Assembly: GCA_019359545.1 (NCBI GenBank)
Contig: JAHHHB010000045.1
Span: 1 to 50,291, forward strand
DNA: 50,291 nucleotides
Direction of reading: 5' to 3'
Source: Desmonostoc geniculatum HA4340-LM1
Lineage (GTDB): Bacteria; Cyanobacteriota; Cyanobacteriia; Cyanobacteriales; Nostocaceae
Part shown: positions 1 to 9,684 of the stretch, in pieces
How positions within the stretch are numbered: the stretch's first letter is position 1
How the letters are laid out: the number at the start of each line of letters is the position of its first letter
Position numbers and translations under genes: made by a program
Notes under the pieces: generated by a model
What the model saw: only the letters and a program-made list of their open reading frames with translations
Told to the model about the DNA's origin: nothing
Database searches by the model: none

Positions 1-73
1 ATATCACGTCTAAAATCTAGTATTATGTAACTTAGCTGTACTTAATAGTTCTCCTTCATCTACCGTCACATTT
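1..73. other. Left edge, non-coding, probable insertion or deletion boundary
   Basis: The reading frame of the polyketide synthase is open only back to a TAA at 11-13, and no ATG lies in that stretch. AT-domain similarity begins only at about nt 125-140, so roughly the first 125 bases look unrelated to the PKS. I read this as the edge of an insertion or deletion that removed the ketosynthase and most of the acyltransferase. I recognise no transposase or terminal repeat in so short a stretch. Confidence 0.4.
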
Positions 74-3000
74 TTGTACTTCTTATTTGCCTTCTACGGG
101 TTTGTTCGGCTAGGTGCAAGATGTGAGACTATAGGCCTTGTTTCATCTGTAGATGGCAAACAGCCGCCAACAGGATTGCAATTGCGCGACCACTTTGCCC
201 ATCAGGTACTAGCGCAAGTGGACTTTGTATCGCTGGTGAAAACTCTAGAGCAGACATGCGACCTACTAATAGAAGTTGGCCCAGGAAAAGTACTCTCTGG
301 ATTGGTAAACGACATCAACGGGTTGCAAGGGCTGCAATGTCTGCCTGTGGAAGCCAAACCTGGATTTGACCAGTCGTTGAACATGATGTTAGCTAACGTA
401 TTTGCTCGTGGTCATGACATCAACTGGGAAGCACTTTACGAAGGTCGGCTTATACGTCCTTTTGTACCAGCCTCAGAACGCATCTTCATCGACAATCCTG
501 TAGAACGACCATTTCATGTATCTGCAACGCACTCATCTCCATCCTTGGAAATTACTTCTGAAAGCTTGCTGAATTATTCAGTGTTTGGCAAACACAACTA
601 TATTTCACCAGAGGTGCTGCAAGATTATTTAGCTCGACGCGGTAAGTTTATAGCTGAAGTCATCCGAGCCGATCTGCAAACTCTGCCTTTAGTTGCAACT
701 CCTCAAAATGCTGCCAGAACAACTCACACAGTTAATGGTAATGGCTTTCATACTGCTATTTCTACTTTACTGAAGCCTGGGGAAACCAATGGCATTGTGG
801 CAAATGGTAATCAGGGTGTTGAGTTTTTATTGGCAGACTTGATTGTTCAACAAACAGGATATGTCAAAGAAAGTATCACAGCAGAATTGCGATTACTTGA
901 CGATCTCAATCTGGATTCCATCAAAGCCGGTGAAATTGTCGCAGAAGCCGCCAAGCTATTTGGTGTCGCCGGAAAAATTGACCCACCTGCTTTAGCTAAT
1001 GCCACTATTCAAGAGATTGCTGAAACGATTCGCAGTTTTATGTCAAGCGATCGCGCTTCTTTAGTATCGACGATGGGTACAACCGATGCGATCGCCTCCT
1101 CACTGACCGACCTGATTATCCAACAAACAGGGTATGTCAGAGAAAGTATCACAGCAGAATTGCGATTACTCGACGATCTCAACCTCGACTCCATCAAAGC
1201 CGGTGAAGTTGTCGCAGAAGCCGCCAAGCTATTTGGTGCTGCTGGGAAAATTGACCCGCCTTCTCTAGCCAATGCCACGATTCAAGAGATTGCTGAAACA
1301 ATTCATAATTTCATCCCAAATAATAACGGGAATGGAATTAAAATCTCAAAACCGATCTCAACAGTTTCTTTAAAGCAAGATTTCAAAAATCAAAACAACG
1401 GCAAAACACCAGCAGCCCGGCCAGAATTAACACGTAAGCAACTGGTGCGTGATTACATCATCCAAAATGTTCCAGAGGAACTTCCCTCAGTTGCTTTAGG
1501 CAGACAAATGCCAGAAAACTGGCAGACTGCGAATGTGCTGATTCTTTACGAATTCAGTAATGTAGACAAAATAGCAGTCTTGTGCGATCGGCTTCGCACT
1601 CAAGGCGCTCAAGTTCAAAGTGTAACCTTTGCAGAAGTCAGCCCTCAGACACTAACTAACAACGTCGATGTAACTCACTTCATTGCAGTATTGCCTTGTA
1701 CGCCCAACACCCAATTGTCATCAGAAGCCCGTTTGATTGGCATGATTGAACGGTTACGCAGTGTCGCCACTCCACCTCTAGCATCCCGTGACCATACAAC
1801 AGTTGCTTATGTCCAATTTAGTGGGGGACATTTCGGAGCGCAACTACCACTAGCAGATATGGAACAATGCTGTACAGTTGGTTTTGCAGCGAGTTTGCAT
1901 TTAGAGCGCATCGATCTCAAAGTTCGGGTAGTTGATTTCTCCCCCACGGTAGATCCCAGCAGTCTGGCAGAATGTGTCTTCAGAGAACTCTCTACTCCCC
2001 ATGTTTATGCAACTGTAAGTTACAATGCCGATCTCAAGCGCTACGTTCCTCGGCCTCAGGTGCAACAACCTGTGGATTATCTAGACCGCCAAATTACCTG
2101 GTCATCTGAGGATGTCATCCTCGTCACCGGTGGAGCAAAAGGCATTACTGCCGAGTGTGCCCTGGCTCTAGCTAAAGACACAGGTATCCGTGTGGCACTT
2201 GTAGGACGTTCACCTCATCCTGATGACAACATTCAACAAAGTAGTAGTTCTGATATTACCCGTACTCTTGGGCGCTTTTATGCTGAAGGACTAACTTGCC
2301 ACTACTATGCATGTGACGTTGCTGACTACCAGGCAGTAGTAAATCTCTTGCAAAAAGTTAGGCAAGAGCTAGGTGAGATATCAGGAGTAATTCATGGAGC
2401 TGCCCTCAATAAGCCAAGACTGATTGAGCAAGTTTCTACAGAAGCAGCATTTGATGAAATCAGTCCTAAACTTCTCGGTTTGATTAATCTATACAAAGCA
2501 CTGGAAGCTACACCACTGAAGCTTTTCGCCGGTTTTTCCTCGGTCATCGGCTTTACAGGAATGCAACGCAATGCTTGGTATGGCTTCTCTAATGAAACTT
2601 TGGATCTGATTTTACGCCGTTTTAAAGCTCAACACCCTCAAACCGCCGTGATTTCAATGGCATATAGTGTGTGGGAAGAGGTAGGAATGGGAGCGCGAAT
2701 GGGCAGCGTTCGGAGCCTGAACAAAATGGGTATTAGTGCCATTCCCAAAGATGCAGGCGTTAGTCGATTCTTGCATCTAATCAAAAATGAACCCGCAGAT
2801 TTGCGAGTTGCGATCGCAGCACCTATGCAAACCTTAGCTGCTTTTGAATCAAGTGGTTTTGATACCTGGTATCCAGGATTGTTCTCACCTCCTGCTTCGT
2901 CGAAGTTTTTAGAGAAGATTCTAATTTATCAACCGGGTGTAGAGGTTGTTCTGAGAGCGCACCTCAGTCTTGAGCAGGATTCATACTTAAAGGATCACCT

Positions 3001-4480
3001 CTATAAAGGTTCATATCTGTTCCCGACTGTATTCGGTTTGGAGGCTATGGGACAAGCAGTTGCCTATGTCACTGGCAAAGATTCCTTACCAACTGTGCAG
3101 ATAAAAGATATTCGTTTAGAACGTCCGATTGTTGTAGCTCCTGACAAAGGAGTGGACATCGAAATTCATGCAGAAGTACTTGAACGAGAACTAAAAAATG
3201 ATCCACAGCAAGTTTATGTAACTATCAAAACCGAACAGACAGGATTTGCCATCAGCCATTTTTCAGCCACATTTTTACTAGGTGTTGAAAGGAATCCATC
3301 TGTAGAACAGGTTAAACTTCCAGAAGTACCTCTAGATATTGAGCCGAAAGCGGATCTTTATAGTTGGTTACTTTTCCAGGGCCCCAAGTTTCAGCGTTTA
3401 CAAGAGATTTATAGCCTGAATTCCCACAGGTGTGTATTCAAAACCCAGAGAAACTTGTATTCTGCCCAGGAGCAAGAACAATCTTTAGATAGAGCGCAAG
3501 GGCCTTTCTTGCTTGGAGATCCTTATTGCAGAGACTCATTGCTGCAAGCTGGACAACTAGTAATTCCGCAGGATCTTTGTTTGCCCATCCGCATCGAAAG
3601 TCTGGAAATCGATCAATCAGATCGAGATGGAACTGGTTCATATATTGGTGTTACCACACCCCAAGGGCGAAAAGGTCAACAGTATCACAGTAATGTTTTT
3701 CTTTTAGCTGCCGATGGGCGTGTTATGGAAAGACTCAGTAGCTATCAATTGCGGATACTAGAACACCGTGAAGAGAATCCCACTGCTGAAGATTTGGCCG
3801 ATCCTAGCCAGAGGGATGAACAGATTATTTACAGAGAATTGAGCAATCGATCGCCTTTATTCAAAGTCGTTGCACCAGAGATATCATTGGCTTATCTTCC
3901 TGGTATCCATGCACTATTACCCACGGAACGTCATCAACTGGAATTACCTCTATTCCATAGAGCGATCGCTCAACTGCTGAACAATAATGCTAATCTCATA
4001 TCCAAAGTACGGATTCAGTGGACGGAATCTGGTAAACCAGTAGTTGTAGGACTCGCAGAAGAAAAAATCGAAGTATCGCTTTCCCATGACGAACGTGTTT
4101 GTTTCTGTGTTGCCGGTCGAGGAGTGCAGGGTTGTGATATCGAACCGGTAACTCATCGCAGTGTAGAAGATTGGGTTGCCTTACTAAGTTCTTCTCGATA
4201 CCCATTAATCCAACAGCTAGAAAGCAAAGACTCGGTAGATCGGGCTGGTACGCGAATTTGGACAGCCATAGAAGCCTTACGTAAGGCGACTAAGGCAAAA
4301 GACATTAACCTAGCGATCGAACGCATAGAAGGGGATAGCATTTTATTCAGTGATGTGGCTCTTAACAGTCAACTTAAAGTTCTCACTTTTCCCATTCAAC
4401 TGACACGCAGCCCTGAAAGAATAATTGCCCTAGTTGTTGTCCCATTCCGCTCTTTAAATTGGATTGCTGGCTCAATTTAA
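74..4480 (+). CDS. Enediyne/PUFA-type iterative polyketide synthase, N-terminally truncated (AT'-ACP-ACP-KR-DH-PPTase)
   Basis: Type I PKS that would build and tailor a polyene chain on its own carrier domains. Visible in order: the end of an acyltransferase (about 20-150, 'LLIEVGPGKVL'); two nearly identical ACPs (about 250-322 and 340-412) with pantetheine serines in 'LNLDSIKAG' at about 282 and 373; a ketoreductase (about 680-880, 'VTGGAKGI', Tyr in 'WYGFSNE' near 836); a hot-dog dehydratase (Asp-His at 974-975, then 'LFPTVFGLEAMGQA'); and a C-terminal phosphopantetheinyl transferase ('GCDIEPV' near 1355, 'WTAIEALRKATKA' near 1396). KR-DH-PPTase after the ACP is the enediyne PKSE order; tandem ACPs are more like PUFA synthases. 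The ketosynthase and most of the AT are missing, so this protein alone cannot condense acyl units. The TTG at 74 is only the first usable codon, not a credible native start. Confidence 0.85.
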   Translation: MYFLFAFYGFVRLGARCETIGLVSSVDGKQPPTGLQLRDHFAHQVLAQVDFVSLVKTLEQTCDLLIEVGPGKVLSGLVNDINGLQGLQCLPVEAKPGFDQSLNMMLANVFARGHDINWEALYEGRLIRPFVPASERIFIDNPVERPFHVSATHSSPSLEITSESLLNYSVFGKHNYISPEVLQDYLARRGKFIAEVIRADLQTLPLVATPQNAARTTHTVNGNGFHTAISTLLKPGETNGIVANGNQGVEFLLADLIVQQTGYVKESITAELRLLDDLNLDSIKAGEIVAEAAKLFGVAGKIDPPALANATIQEIAETIRSFMSSDRASLVSTMGTTDAIASSLTDLIIQQTGYVRESITAELRLLDDLNLDSIKAGEVVAEAAKLFGAAGKIDPPSLANATIQEIAETIHNFIPNNNGNGIKISKPISTVSLKQDFKNQNNGKTPAARPELTRKQLVRDYIIQNVPEELPSVALGRQMPENWQTANVLILYEFSNVDKIAVLCDRLRTQGAQVQSVTFAEVSPQTLTNNVDVTHFIAVLPCTPNTQLSSEARLIGMIERLRSVATPPLASRDHTTVAYVQFSGGHFGAQLPLADMEQCCTVGFAASLHLERIDLKVRVVDFSPTVDPSSLAECVFRELSTPHVYATVSYNADLKRYVPRPQVQQPVDYLDRQITWSSEDVILVTGGAKGITAECALALAKDTGIRVALVGRSPHPDDNIQQSSSSDITRTLGRFYAEGLTCHYYACDVADYQAVVNLLQKVRQELGEISGVIHGAALNKPRLIEQVSTEAAFDEISPKLLGLINLYKALEATPLKLFAGFSSVIGFTGMQRNAWYGFSNETLDLILRRFKAQHPQTAVISMAYSVWEEVGMGARMGSVRSLNKMGISAIPKDAGVSRFLHLIKNEPADLRVAIAAPMQTLAAFESSGFDTWYPGLFSPPASSKFLEKILIYQPGVEVVLRAHLSLEQDSYLKDHLYKGSYLFPTVFGLEAMGQAVAYVTGKDSLPTVQIKDIRLERPIVVAPDKGVDIEIHAEVLERELKNDPQQVYVTIKTEQTGFAISHFSATFLLGVERNPSVEQVKLPEVPLDIEPKADLYSWLLFQGPKFQRLQEIYSLNSHRCVFKTQRNLYSAQEQEQSLDRAQGPFLLGDPYCRDSLLQAGQLVIPQDLCLPIRIESLEIDQSDRDGTGSYIGVTTPQGRKGQQYHSNVFLLAADGRVMERLSSYQLRILEHREENPTAEDLADPSQRDEQIIYRELSNRSPLFKVVAPEISLAYLPGIHALLPTERHQLELPLFHRAIAQLLNNNANLISKVRIQWTESGKPVVVGLAEEKIEVSLSHDERVCFCVAGRGVQGCDIEPVTHRSVEDWVALLSSSRYPLIQQLESKDSVDRAGTRIWTAIEALRKATKAKDINLAIERIEGDSILFSDVALNSQLKVLTFPIQLTRSPERIIALVVVPFRSLNWIAGSI

Positions 4481-4541
4481 CTAACTTTAATCAATCAAAA
4501 ATCTGCTCACCTCGCAAAACTTTTAGTCAACGAAATAGGAA

Positions 4542-5380
4542 ATGTCAGTGAACAACACAACTCAGTCTCAAGCTTACGATGTCGTCATTATGGGTGCTGG
4601 GATCGCTGGAGTATGTCAAGCTCGTCACTTGCTGCTGAATATTCCCAACATCAAAATCGCCTTAATTGATCCACGTCCTGAAGAACGGACTGAAAAAGAT
4701 TTAAAAATTGGTGAGTCAACTGTCGAAGTTTCCACTCTCTTTTTCGGCAAAGAGTTAGGTCTTTATGATTACTTAATTGAGAATCATCCGCCGAAATTTG
4801 GACTAAACTATCATTGGCCTAAAGACCCAAAAAATACACAGACCATCGATGACTACTATCATGTCTGGTCTATTAAACAACCCCCGCTAGCTTCCGTTCT
4901 CATGAACCGCGCCAAGTTCGAGCGGGATGTCTTGAAAATGAATAAGGAGATGGGAGTTGACTTTTACAATGGTCGTGTAGTCAACGTTGATTTAGGCTCT
5001 GGTGATATCCCAAACAATGTTAAGGTGAAAATAGGTAATGATTACCTAGAACTTACAACCAAGCATCTTATTGATGCAGCAGGACGCAAATTTATCATTA
5101 TCTTAAGCACATTTTCGCTTTGCTAAAAGCATCTGCTCTAGCTGGTTGGGATAACTGGATTTTCAAATTGAAAACCAAAGGTGTGCCAGACAACAGTATC
5201 ACTGCAAAAGCTAGAGAAGATTTCAAGAGTTACCAACACCAACCCGACTTGCAGCCCTGGATTAATTTGGCTAATGAAAAGGCGTTACCAAATGGAACTC
5301 ATGAATTCCCAAGCTTAAAGGACGAAAATACACTCAAGGTTCCAGAATTAGTCACGTTGCCAGCGGAAATCAAGTCTTAA
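4542..5380 (+). pseudogene. Flavin-dependent halogenase-like oxidoreductase, internal deletion plus frameshift
   Basis: The N-terminal piece (4542-5126) starts with an FAD-binding Rossmann motif 'VVIMGAGIAG', followed by 'KIGESTVEVS', as in flavin-dependent (tryptophan) halogenases and their relatives. The frame runs to 'DAAGRKF', where these enzymes normally continue for several hundred residues, then meets a stop at 5124-5126. The C-terminal tail ('ALLKASALAGWDNW' onward) follows at once in another frame and ends at 5380. The middle, including the halogenase active-site region, is gone, so it is very unlikely to be functional. It starts 61 bp after the PKS stop and was probably its tailoring partner. 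Whether the ancestor was a halogenase or a related monooxygenase cannot be decided, because the diagnostic WxWxIP region would lie in the missing part. Confidence 0.75.
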
Positions 5381-5410
5381 TTTTAGCTGGAGAATAACAA
5401 CAAATATGAA

Positions 5411-5455
5411 AATGGCAGTTGAGTTTTAAGGCTTGTATATTTAGCTACTGCCATT
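5411..5455 (+). terminator. Possible transcription terminator hairpin
   Basis: Inverted repeat AATGGCAGT / ACTGCCATT (9 bp perfect stem, 27-base loop) followed by a pyrimidine-rich stretch, between the broken halogenase-like gene and the aldehyde dehydrogenase. The loop is long for an intrinsic terminator, so this is tentative. Confidence 0.4.
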
Positions 5456-5501
5456 CTTTCTTTCAATTATTGCATAACTACTGTTTAACACCTAAAAAGC
5501 C

Positions 5502-6857
5502 ATGCTAGCTCAAGTAGATTATAATGAAATTGAATATCAGCAACAGTTTTTTCAGACTGGTAAAACCAAAAATCTTGATTTTCGGATTCAACAACTGAAA
5601 ATTCTTCAACAGGCAATTGAGAATAATAAAGATAATATTGTTCAAGCTTTAAAAGCTGATTTGCATAAATCAGGCTTTGAAGCTTATTTTGAAATAATTG
5701 GAGTTTTAGAAGAAATTAAATATGCTCTCAACAATATTAGAGCATGGACAAAACCACAGAAAGCTGCTACTCCCTTTTATCAGTTTCTTTCTTCTGCCCA
5801 AGTTCGTTCTGAACCTCTTGGTGTGATTCTGATTATTGGCCCTTGGAATTACCCATTTAATTTAATGTTTGCGCCATTGGTGGGTGCGATCGCTGCTGGT
5901 AATTGTGCGATTTTAAAACCATCAGAAATAGCTCCTTATACTTCTGAGGTCATAGAAAAAATAGTTCACGAAAATTTCGATCCATCTTTTATTGAAGTGA
6001 TTGAAGGCGGTATTGAAACCAGTCAAGAACTATTGTCACAAAATTTTGATCGTATCTTTTTTACTGGTGGCACTGAAGTTGGTAAACTTGTAATGGCAGC
6101 CGCCGCTAAAAATCTAACTCCAGTTACCCTTGAGCTAGGTGGAAAAAGCCCTTGTATTGTTGATGAAAATATTCATCTTGAACATACAGCTAAAAGAATT
6201 GTTTGGGGTAAATTCTTTAATGCAGGTCAAACTTGTACTGCACCTGATTATCTGTTAGTAAATCGCAAAATTAAACAAGATTTATTGACTAACATTAAAA
6301 AACAAATACAAATTTTTTATGGCGACGAACCTTCAGTAAGTAAAAGCTATGCTAGAGTCATCAATCAAAAACATTTCCGCCGCCTTTCGCAATTATTAGA
6401 AAGTGGTAATATTTTAGTGGGAGGCGAAACGAATTTAGAGAATCTTTATATTGCTCCTACTATTATCGATCAAGTCTCTTGGCAAGACAAGATCATGCAA
6501 GAGGAAATTTTTGGGCCGATTCTTCCTGTTCTAGAATATACAGATTTATCAGAAGCGATCGCCCTTGTAAATCAACAACAAAAACCCCTTGCTTTATATT
6601 TTTTTTCTAGTAATAAAAAAAATCAAGAGCGGATTTTGCAAGAAACTGTCTCTGGTGGAGTCTGCATTAACGATACCGTTATGCATTTGACTGTTCCTTC
6701 TTTACCTTTTGGTGGAATTGGTACTAGTGGCATGGGTCGTTATCATGGTAAAGCTGGCTTTGATAACTTTTCTTATCAAAGAGGCATATTAAATAAATCT
6801 TTTCTGATTGATTTGAAATGGAGATATCCTCCCTATCCAGAGAAAAATAAACACTAA
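5502..6857 (+). CDS. NAD(P)-dependent aldehyde dehydrogenase (class 3 / fatty aldehyde type)
   Basis: A 451-residue ALDH, the short length typical of class 3 fatty-aldehyde dehydrogenases. The cofactor-binding start of the fold shows 'GPWNYPFNL' near residue 112; the general base lies in 'LELGGKSP' (Glu near 210) and the catalytic cysteine in 'NAGQTCTAPD' (near 244). 'EEIFGPILPV' is also present. The basic, aromatic C-terminus may touch the membrane. It starts at ATG 5502 after a 121-bp gap and is followed 62 bp later by the carotenoid-cleavage-type oxygenase in the same orientation. Oxidation of an aldehyde released by that oxygenase is a natural role (inference). General fatty-aldehyde detoxification is the alternative. 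Confidence 0.9.
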   Translation: MLAQVDYNEIEYQQQFFQTGKTKNLDFRIQQLKILQQAIENNKDNIVQALKADLHKSGFEAYFEIIGVLEEIKYALNNIRAWTKPQKAATPFYQFLSSAQVRSEPLGVILIIGPWNYPFNLMFAPLVGAIAAGNCAILKPSEIAPYTSEVIEKIVHENFDPSFIEVIEGGIETSQELLSQNFDRIFFTGGTEVGKLVMAAAAKNLTPVTLELGGKSPCIVDENIHLEHTAKRIVWGKFFNAGQTCTAPDYLLVNRKIKQDLLTNIKKQIQIFYGDEPSVSKSYARVINQKHFRRLSQLLESGNILVGGETNLENLYIAPTIIDQVSWQDKIMQEEIFGPILPVLEYTDLSEAIALVNQQQKPLALYFFSSNKKNQERILQETVSGGVCINDTVMHLTVPSLPFGGIGTSGMGRYHGKAGFDNFSYQRGILNKSFLIDLKWRYPPYPEKNKH

Positions 6858-6919
6858 ATAATAATATTCTCAACCAACTGATTCTGAATTTCTAATCTAC
6901 TAATCAAGTAGTCTTGACT

Positions 6920-8347
6920 ATGATTGTCGCAAAAAAAATTAGTCCCTATCTTACAGGTAACTTTTCTCCAATACAAACAGAAATCACAGCAAATGACCTC
7001 CCGATAATTGGAGAATTACCAACTGATTTATCAGGAATATTTGTCCGCAATGGTCCTAATCCCCAGTTTCCTCCCAAAGGTGATTACAAGTGGATTGATG
7101 GAGATGGGATGTTGCATGGGGTGGAGATTAATAATGGCAAAGCCACTTACCGCAACCGCTATGTCCAAACACGGGGATTTAAACTGGAACAGAAAGTAGG
7201 TCGAGCCGTCTGGACAAGTCTGATGGAATCGCCACAACTTCACAACCCTCCCAATAATCTTTTCAGTCCGTTCAAAAACACTGCTAACACTGGCATAGTG
7301 TGGCACGCAGGTCAATTATTGGCACTTTGGGAAGGAGCCGAACCATACGAAATTACGATACCTGACTTGACAACAATCGGGCCATTCACTTATGGAAATC
7401 AACTGAATTCTCCCTTCACCGCTCACCCCAAAGTTGATTTTGTAACTGGGGAAATGATGTTTTTTGGATATTCTCTACTAGAGCCACCTTATTTAAGGTA
7501 CAGCGTGGTTTCATCTGAGGGAGAGTTACTAAGAACAGTTCCGATTGATTTGCCTACAGGGGTGATGATGCATGACTTTGCCATCACTGCAAATTACACA
7601 ATATTCATGGATTTACCCCTGACATTTCGCTTAGAAAGGCTACAACGCAGAGAGCCAGCTTATATGTTTGAACCAAATCTGCCCAGCCGTTTTGGTATTA
7701 TTTCCCGTCATAGCGATGGCAGAAATATCCGCTGGTTTGAAGTTTCTACCTGTTATGTTTTACATATTCTCAACGCCTATGAAACAGAAGAAGAAGTCGT
7801 CATCATTGCCTGTCGCACAGATGATGCTCAACTGCTGAACATACCGACAAAAACAAACTTACGTCACAATCAAATTAATAAACCGCAGTTATATGGCTGG
7901 CGATTCAATCTCCGCACAGGTGCAGTCCAAGAAGGAACAATTGATGATTTAGCTTCAGAATTTCCTAGTTTAAATCAGCAATTTGTTGGAAGACGGAATC
8001 GATACGGCTATACAGCCAGAATGGTGCCGGAACTGCTACCTGTATTTACTTTAGATGCACTCATTAAGTATGACTTTGCCAATGGTTATTCTCAAGTCCA
8101 TGAGTGGGGGACTGGTCGCTATGGAGGAGAGGCAATATTTGTCCCCCGTTCCAACGCGACTCAAGAGGATGATGGTTGGTTGTTAACTTTCGTCTACGAC
8201 ACAGCTACAAAAACCTCAGAGCTAGTAGTGGTGAATGCCCAAGATATCACAGATAAACCTGTAGCCCGCATTCTTCTACCCCAGCGAGTTCCTTACGGTT
8301 TCCACGGAACTTGGATTCCAGAAAAATCAATGCATCCAGCTTTTTAA
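6920..8347 (+). CDS. Carotenoid oxygenase (RPE65/CCD family)
   Basis: Fe(II)-dependent dioxygenase of the carotenoid-cleavage family, 475 residues, close to the family norm. These enzymes split conjugated C=C bonds and release aldehydes or ketones. The N-terminal motif 'GIFVRNGPNPQF' is clear. All four iron-ligand histidines can be placed: 'FTAHPKVD' (about 168), 'MMHDFAIT' (about 217), 'YVLHILNAYE' (about 281) and 'GFHGTW' near the C-terminus (about 461). I prefer the ATG at 6920 over the TTG two codons upstream. It lies between the aldehyde dehydrogenase and the first DUF1702 gene, with only 15 bp to the latter, so it is probably co-transcribed. The substrate could be an ordinary apocarotenoid, but the context allows the PKS polyene (inference). 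Confidence 0.93.
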   Translation: MIVAKKISPYLTGNFSPIQTEITANDLPIIGELPTDLSGIFVRNGPNPQFPPKGDYKWIDGDGMLHGVEINNGKATYRNRYVQTRGFKLEQKVGRAVWTSLMESPQLHNPPNNLFSPFKNTANTGIVWHAGQLLALWEGAEPYEITIPDLTTIGPFTYGNQLNSPFTAHPKVDFVTGEMMFFGYSLLEPPYLRYSVVSSEGELLRTVPIDLPTGVMMHDFAITANYTIFMDLPLTFRLERLQRREPAYMFEPNLPSRFGIISRHSDGRNIRWFEVSTCYVLHILNAYETEEEVVIIACRTDDAQLLNIPTKTNLRHNQINKPQLYGWRFNLRTGAVQEGTIDDLASEFPSLNQQFVGRRNRYGYTARMVPELLPVFTLDALIKYDFANGYSQVHEWGTGRYGGEAIFVPRSNATQEDDGWLLTFVYDTATKTSELVVVNAQDITDKPVARILLPQRVPYGFHGTWIPEKSMHPAF

Positions 8348-8362
8348 ATCAGGAGAAAGATG

Positions 8363-9304
8363 ATGATTCAAGACGCTTGGCAATCAAGTTTGAATAAAGC
8401 GACACTACCGACAAATTTGATAGCTACTTGGGCTGAACGCGATGTGCAAGAAAGTGATGGTGGTATACAGAAACGATTAGAACAGGTTGGTCGTTCGTTA
8501 ATGAAAGGATACCATACAGCTGTTACTGATGAATTAGAAGCGATCGCCCCCAAGTTAAATGAAATCGATGAGGAGTTGCGGGGATTTGCTTACGAAGGTG
8601 TCGGTATGGGACTAGCACAACGTGATTTTCTGACACCCAGTAGCCAAAATCGGATAGCCACATTTGTTGCAGGTGATGGTGCAGCTTATGCAAACATGGT
8701 TTATGTCGGTTTGGGTTTGATGTTAGCCAGAGTTGGGCGACCTATCGAACCGCATTTGCAAAGACTTGATAACGCTAAGGGTTGGTTATTAGTCGATGGC
8801 TACGGCTACTATCAAGGTATGTTCTACTGGCGAGACTCACTCGATAGTCAAGTCATCTCGCAACCAATTTCTGGTTATACCCGCAGTGTCTTTGACCAAG
8901 GTTTAGGTCGCAGTATTTGGTTTGTCGATGGTGGCGATGTCAATCGCATCGCACGCACCATTGATGCCTTTTCACTCGATAGACGAGAAGATTTATGGGG
9001 CGGTGTAGGTTATGCCTGTGCTTACGCTGGTGGTGCAGAACGTGCAACCATAGAAGCCTTAGGAAATACAGCAGGTGCTTATCGCTTGCATTTAGCGCAG
9101 GGTACTGCTTACGCTGCTAAATCCCGTCAATGTCTTGGCAACCAGTCAGTCTATACAGAATTGGCTTGTCAGGTGTTGTGGGGAGTGAGTGCTGATGCAG
9201 TAGCTGACAGTTTAGCCACTAATGGCGAAACTCCAGAATCTCGCTTATGGCAGCATTACCGGGCACGGATACCTCATCCAGTTAGAGCAACCTTAGCAGC
9301 TTAG
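8363..9304 (+). CDS. DUF1702 family protein 1 (enediyne-cluster-associated)
   Basis: A 313-residue DUF1702 protein. This family of unsolved function is typically encoded beside enediyne PKS genes. Recognisable segments are 'LRGFAYEGVGMGLA' (about 70-85), 'RSVFDQGLGRSIWF' (about 175-188) and 'WGGVGYACAYAGGA' (about 210-225). The paralogue at 13124 shares the same blocks. ATG codons occur at 8360 and 8363. I choose 8363 because it gives the same 'MIQDAW' start as the paralogue and the same 7-base spacing from an AGGAG ribosome-binding site. No signal peptide or clear membrane helix is visible. It follows the oxygenase by 15 bp. Its presence is the main support for calling this an enediyne-like locus. 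Confidence 0.85.
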   Translation: MIQDAWQSSLNKATLPTNLIATWAERDVQESDGGIQKRLEQVGRSLMKGYHTAVTDELEAIAPKLNEIDEELRGFAYEGVGMGLAQRDFLTPSSQNRIATFVAGDGAAYANMVYVGLGLMLARVGRPIEPHLQRLDNAKGWLLVDGYGYYQGMFYWRDSLDSQVISQPISGYTRSVFDQGLGRSIWFVDGGDVNRIARTIDAFSLDRREDLWGGVGYACAYAGGAERATIEALGNTAGAYRLHLAQGTAYAAKSRQCLGNQSVYTELACQVLWGVSADAVADSLATNGETPESRLWQHYRARIPHPVRATLAA

Positions 9305-9315
9305 TATTTATAAGA

Positions 9316-9535
9316 AGAATTCAGAACTCAGGAGTCAGAATTCAGTATGAATTCTGTACGAGTGGGTGATAGCGACGCGCAAAGCGAGTCTGCGATAGCG
9401 CAGCGGTAGCGAGTCATCGAGCGTCGCGTCTGAATATTGGTTAAAAGCGAGTGGAATGGTGGGCGAAACTAGGATGAAATTTTTTTCACTCATTTAAAAC
9501 TCTATCCCTTTATGGGTAGAGTATTCTGAATTTTG
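9316..9535. repeat. Dispersed repeat, copy 1 (second copy at 44814)
   Basis: Shares its left end (AGAATTCAGAACTCAGGAGT onward, about 38 bases) and its right end (CACTCATTTAAAACTCTATC through GGGTAGAGTATTCTGAATT) with 44814-45040. The middle carries a separate GC-rich insert (about 9370-9430) built from 'gcgacgcgcaaagcgag'-like units, absent from the other copy. It sits between DUF1702 protein 1 and the first RTX gene. The rest of the spacer up to 9684 shows nothing I can name. Confidence 0.7.
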
Positions 9536-9684
9536 CTATTGCCAGCGATCGTAATATTCAAGTAACTAATGAAGACGTGGTACTGTGGCGCTTGCTGATA
9601 CAAATCGGCATCCGGACTACCGTACTGCTTAGACTTTAAGTTACACAGCAGATAACTTTACAACAGCCAAGAGGTAAATAACGT

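Noticed and set aside
74..4480. Heterocyst glycolipid synthase HglE
   Set aside because: The C-terminal DH plus phosphopantetheinyl transferase and the nearby DUF1702 genes fit an enediyne-type PKS better, although hglE is also a PKS in these organisms.
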